Positions 4,385 to 6,932 of a stretch of DNA of 6,932 nt are shown piece after piece. Below the pieces are notes generated by a model. The model was not told where the DNA came from, did not search any database, and was given only the letters and a program-made list of their open reading frames with translations. Each line of letters starts with the position of its first letter. Position 1 is the first letter of the stretch. The stretch is from positions 1 to 6,932 of the forward strand of contig CALGHC010000080.1 of assembly GCA_937915965.1 (NCBI GenBank). Direction: 5' to 3'. Both the position numbers and the translations under genes were made by a program. The stretch comes from an uncultured Myxococcales bacterium (lineage in GTDB: Bacteria > Myxococcota_A > UBA9042).

Positions 4385-6932
4385 TCAGCGCACCCACAGC
4401 CACACCCACGCCGGCGTCGATTTGTCGCCCGCGTCCGCGCCGTAGCAGGCCAGGTTGCCCGCCGTCAGCTTCGCCGTGTTGCAGACACCGTCCGCGACGC
4501 CCAGACCCAGAAACGAGTCGGGGGTGATGCAGTCGTTCTCGTTGTTGCCGAGGATGCCCAGCCTTGCGTGGGGCAGCAAGAAGCCGGACGGCGGAGCCAC
4601 CACGTTGAAGCCCTCGGCGTTGCAGTGCTTCTGCAATGACGACCCAGGTATCAGCGCCTTCCACGCTGACCTGCCGGCCACCGTGGGTACGTACTTGCCG
4701 GCGCTGAATGTGGCCTGCAGCGAGGCAGCCTTGTGGCCCACGACCAGCGAGTGGCTTGAGCCGTTCGCCTCCATCACGACTCGCACCTGCGTGACTGGCA
4801 GGTGGACGAAGGAGTTGAGCTTGACCTGTGCTTTGCCCGGTCCATACCACTGGGGCGCGTACAAGATCGGGCTGGTCCATAGCGCGGCTGCGTAGTTGAA
4901 CAGCTGGCTGGCGCCGTTCATCTTCATCGCCAGGGTCCAGCCGCCGCCGTCGCTGACCATCTCGCACCAGGCGCGGAAGGACTCGATGGGTCCGGATCCA
5001 TCGGGATCGATCAGGTAGCCACCAGTGGCCGCGCCGGGTTGATCCGCCAGGATCGCAGCGCAGCTCGTGCCGTTGGGTTCCGCCTCGCAGACCGCGTTGC
5101 AGCCGTCGCCGTCGTCGCTGTCGCCGTCGTCGCATGCCTCCCACAACGCCTTGGTGCCGTCGCCGCACGCCGCGCCCTCGGCGACCTGTCCGTAGCACGC
5201 GTCAGCGTGCCAGCCCGCGCCTGCGTGCAGCTTCAGGGCCGCCTTGGCGGCGGTCGCGTCGGTGGCGCTCGTCCCGTTTCCTTCGTCGAGGTGCCACAGC
5301 GCTACCGTCTTCGCGTCGACCTCGAAGCGGCGTGGCGGCGTAAAGTCGGTGGTGTAACGAACCTCTTTCGAGAGGCGAATCTCGTCGATGGCGAAGTCGG
5401 CGGCGCTGCCGCTGCCGTCACCCCAGCCGCCGACCGAGACAAACGAGCCGCCGTCGAGGTGGGTCAGCCCGGGTGCCACTGGCGCCGCTCCAGCCAGGTG
5501 GCCGTCGACGAAGATGCGCACCGCGGCGGCGTCGAAGCACGCGGCGACGTGGTGCCAGGCGCCGTCGGCGGCGACCGCGCCGACCGCCTGGTACTGGATG
5601 GCCACTCCCTTCCAGCCAAGCGTCGCCTGCAGCCGGCCGTCGGCGAGCACGCGGATGGCCCAGTCGGCGCTGCCGTCTGCCGGTGCGCCGCCCACGTCCT
5701 GGGCGATCAGGACGCCGGCCACGGTCGGTCGCTTCATCCACAGCTCGACCGTGCCCGCCTTGCCAAGGCTGACATGCGGCCCCTCCAGCCAGCCCGCGGT
5801 CTTTCCGCCGACGAAGGCGCGCTCCTGGCAGCCCTCGCAGCCGTCGCACAGGGCCTTGTCGCCGTCATCACAGGATTCGCCGGCGCCCACCACGCCGTCG
5901 CCACAGAAGCCGACCACGCACGTCCCGCCGAGGCAGACCTTGTCTTCGCCGCACGCGGTCGCGTCCGCCACAGTGGTGTGTTCGCAGCCCACGGCGGCCG
6001 CGCAGGCGTCGCTCGTGCAGGGGTTGCCGTCGTCGCAGTCCTTGGCCACAGCGAGGCAGCCCGCATTGGCGCACTCCTCTTCGGTGCAGACGTCGCCGTC
6101 ATCGCAGACAGCGCCGTCGTCGGGCAGCACCTCGCAGTCGCCGTCGGTGCAGCTCTCAAGCGTGCAGCCGTTGCCATCGTCGCACTCGACCGGCGCGCCG
6201 ACGCAGTCGGTCTGCACGCACACGTCGCCCATGGTGCACGCGTCGTTGTCGTCGCAGGGCGCGCCGTCGAAGTCGGTCGTCGTGCAACCGCTGCCCAACG
6301 CGCAGGCGTCGTGGCTGCACGCGTTGCCATCGTCGCAGTCGAGCGTCTCGCCGTCGCCGCACACGCCGGTCGTACACGTAGAACCGCCGACGCAGGGTTC
6401 GGATCCCGTGACGCACAAGAGGTCGTCCATCGGTGCTGTCGCGTGCGAACAGCCGAAGAGCGGATCGCAGACGTCGGCCGTGCAGGTGTTGCCATCGTCG
6501 CAAGCGCCGACGTTTGCCGCCGCGCACACCCCGGCTTTGCAGGCGTGCGGTCCTGCGCACTTCGAGGCTGGCAGCGCGCAGGCCGCACCGTCACCGAGGA
6601 CTTCACTGGCGCATGCGCCGCTGAGAGGGACGCATGCGAAGACAACACATGGCTTCTCGGGGTCTACCGCGCAGGTCACGATGGTCACTGGATCGACGAC
6701 ACAGGCGGGTGGATCGAGGCTCGGATCGCAGGTTGGCGTGCCGTTGCACAGGTTGTCGTCGTCGAGCAAGGCGCACTCGTCGTCGCCCTGACAACCGACC
6801 GGTGGCCCCAGGTCGCTCTCTACGTCCGTGTCCGCGTCCGTGTCCGTGTCCGCGTCCGCGTCTGTGTCCGTGTCCGCGTCCGTGTCCGCGTCCGTGTCCG
6901 CGTCCGTGTCCGCGTCCGTGTCCGCGTCCGTG
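4385..6932 (-). CDS. LamG + fibrinogen-related multidomain surface protein, 5' end beyond the window
   Basis: 848 codons are visible, numbered here from the first full codon at 6931. Residues 1-36 are an Asp-Thr/Asp-Ala linker. Residues 37-340 are Cys-rich, with six CDDGNxCTxDxC-like repeats (CDDGNTCTADVC, CDDGNACSHDAC, CDDNDACTMGDVC, CDDGNGCTLESC, CDDGDVCTEEEC, CDDGNPCTSDAC). A Myxococcus-type disulfide repeat starts at C343 (CGDGVVGAGESCDDGD). Residues 378-579 resemble a LamG/concanavalin-like fold (AGTVELWM, DGAWHHVAACFD, IFVDGHLAG, ALWHLDEGNG). A second disulfide repeat spans 589-615. Residues 621-848 resemble a fibrinogen C-terminal domain (SCAAILADQ, GGYLIDPDG, WCEMVSDGGGWTL), ending in WVWLWVR. 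LamG and fibrinogen-like domains commonly bind glycans or proteins, so an extracellular adhesin or lectin role is likely but inferred. The signal peptide is outside the window. TTG 6769 is not the start, because the open frame continues upstream through the linker. Confidence 0.9.
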   Translation of the reverse strand, partial: TDADTDADTDADTDADTDADTDTDADADTDTDADTDVESDLGPPVGCQGDDECALLDDDNLCNGTPTCDPSLDPPACVVDPVTIVTCAVDPEKPCVVFACVPLSGACASEVLGDGAACALPASKCAGPHACKAGVCAAANVGACDDGNTCTADVCDPLFGCSHATAPMDDLLCVTGSEPCVGGSTCTTGVCGDGETLDCDDGNACSHDACALGSGCTTTDFDGAPCDDNDACTMGDVCVQTDCVGAPVECDDGNGCTLESCTDGDCEVLPDDGAVCDDGDVCTEEECANAGCLAVAKDCDDGNPCTSDACAAAVGCEHTTVADATACGEDKVCLGGTCVVGFCGDGVVGAGESCDDGDKALCDGCEGCQERAFVGGKTAGWLEGPHVSLGKAGTVELWMKRPTVAGVLIAQDVGGAPADGSADWAIRVLADGRLQATLGWKGVAIQYQAVGAVAADGAWHHVAACFDAAAVRIFVDGHLAGAAPVAPGLTHLDGGSFVSVGGWGDGSGSAADFAIDEIRLSKEVRYTTDFTPPRRFEVDAKTVALWHLDEGNGTSATDATAAKAALKLHAGAGWHADACYGQVAEGAACGDGTKALWEACDDGDSDDGDGCNAVCEAEPNGTSCAAILADQPGAATGGYLIDPDGSGPIESFRAWCEMVSDGGGWTLAMKMNGASQLFNYAAALWTSPILYAPQWYGPGKAQVKLNSFVHLPVTQVRVVMEANGSSHSLVVGHKAASLQATFSAGKYVPTVAGRSAWKALIPGSSLQKHCNAEGFNVVAPPSGFLLPHARLGILGNNENDCITPDSFLGLGVADGVCNTAKLTAGNLACYGADAGDKSTPAWVWLWVR
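6824..6931. repeat. Hexanucleotide tandem repeat encoding an Asp-Thr/Asp-Ala linker
   Basis: Eighteen consecutive hexamers, GTCCGT or GTCCGC with one GTCTGT at 6860-6865, run to the window edge and probably beyond. On the minus strand each encodes Asp plus Thr or Ala. The right half alternates the two types strictly, as 12-bp DTDA units. Acidic Asp/Thr linkers commonly follow the lipidated or secreted N-terminus of surface proteins in Myxococcota. Unit gain or loss stays in frame. Confidence 0.95.

Noticed and set aside
4290..5198. N-terminal extension of the Cys-rich lipoprotein up to 5198
   Set aside because: The frame is open, but the extension is Arg/Gly-rich and overlaps the fibrinogen-like gene. 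A ribosome-binding site and signal peptide mark the real start at 4289.
6767..6769. TTG at 6769 as start of the large Cys-rich gene
   Set aside because: The frame stays open upstream and encodes the Asp-Thr/Ala linker. The TTG sits inside the Cys-rich region with no signal peptide, so it reads as an internal leucine.
5388..6791. Plus-strand open frame of 467 codons rich in PSSQ-like units
   Set aside because: It is the antisense image of the CDDG repeats and LamG region. Its apparent repeats come from the conserved Cys-repeat codons on the other strand.

Overview
The window reads as a fragment of a high-GC genome. Third codon positions are almost all G or C, and two large genes encode cysteine-rich, probably surface-exposed proteins with CDDGNxCT repeats, Asp-Thr/Asp-Ala linkers, LamG and fibrinogen-like domains. 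That combination is typical of Myxococcota and related former Deltaproteobacteria. The assignment is an inference from gene style; there is no rRNA or other marker here.

Layout. (1) Positions 1-1810, minus strand: most of a multidomain protein with a beta-rich N-terminus, a TerB-like helical domain, a J-domain with an intact HPD motif, repeat-built Pro/Ala/Lys-rich linkers and a four-cysteine zinc ribbon. It runs off the left edge. (2) Positions 1811-2216: a divergent intergenic region. It holds a 172-bp element bounded by near-perfect 24-bp inverted arms and containing three strong hairpins in a row. (3) Positions 2217-2845, plus strand: a doubtful small lipoprotein frame whose stop overlaps an internal ATG of the next gene, then a clear stand-alone TfoX N-terminal-domain protein. 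Its stop codon lies at the edge of a 21-bp tandem repeat array. (4) Positions 2846-3047: a convergent intergenic region with the repeat array and a hairpin. (5) Positions 3048-4289, minus strand: a lipoprotein with four Cys-rich GRC repeats and an unusually long, repeat-built signal-peptide n-region. (6) Positions 4385-6932, minus strand: a large protein whose start lies beyond the right edge. In order it has an Asp-Thr/Ala linker, six CDDG-type repeats, a Myxococcus-type disulfide repeat, a LamG-like domain, a second disulfide repeat and a C-terminal fibrinogen-related domain.

How the genes may work together. The two minus-strand Cys-rich genes lie in tandem, 95 bp apart, and may be co-expressed as envelope or surface components, one lipid-anchored and one a probable glycan- or ligand-binding adhesin. 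The TerB/J-domain protein is probably a cytoplasmic Hsp70 co-chaperone-type factor. It and the TfoX-like gene diverge from the hairpin-rich region. No defence, CRISPR or mobile system with recognisable enzymes is present. The most unusual features are the lectin-like architecture, the TerB-J-ribbon fusion, the composite inverted-repeat element, and the repeated growth of short in-frame tandem repeats inside or at the ends of genes.
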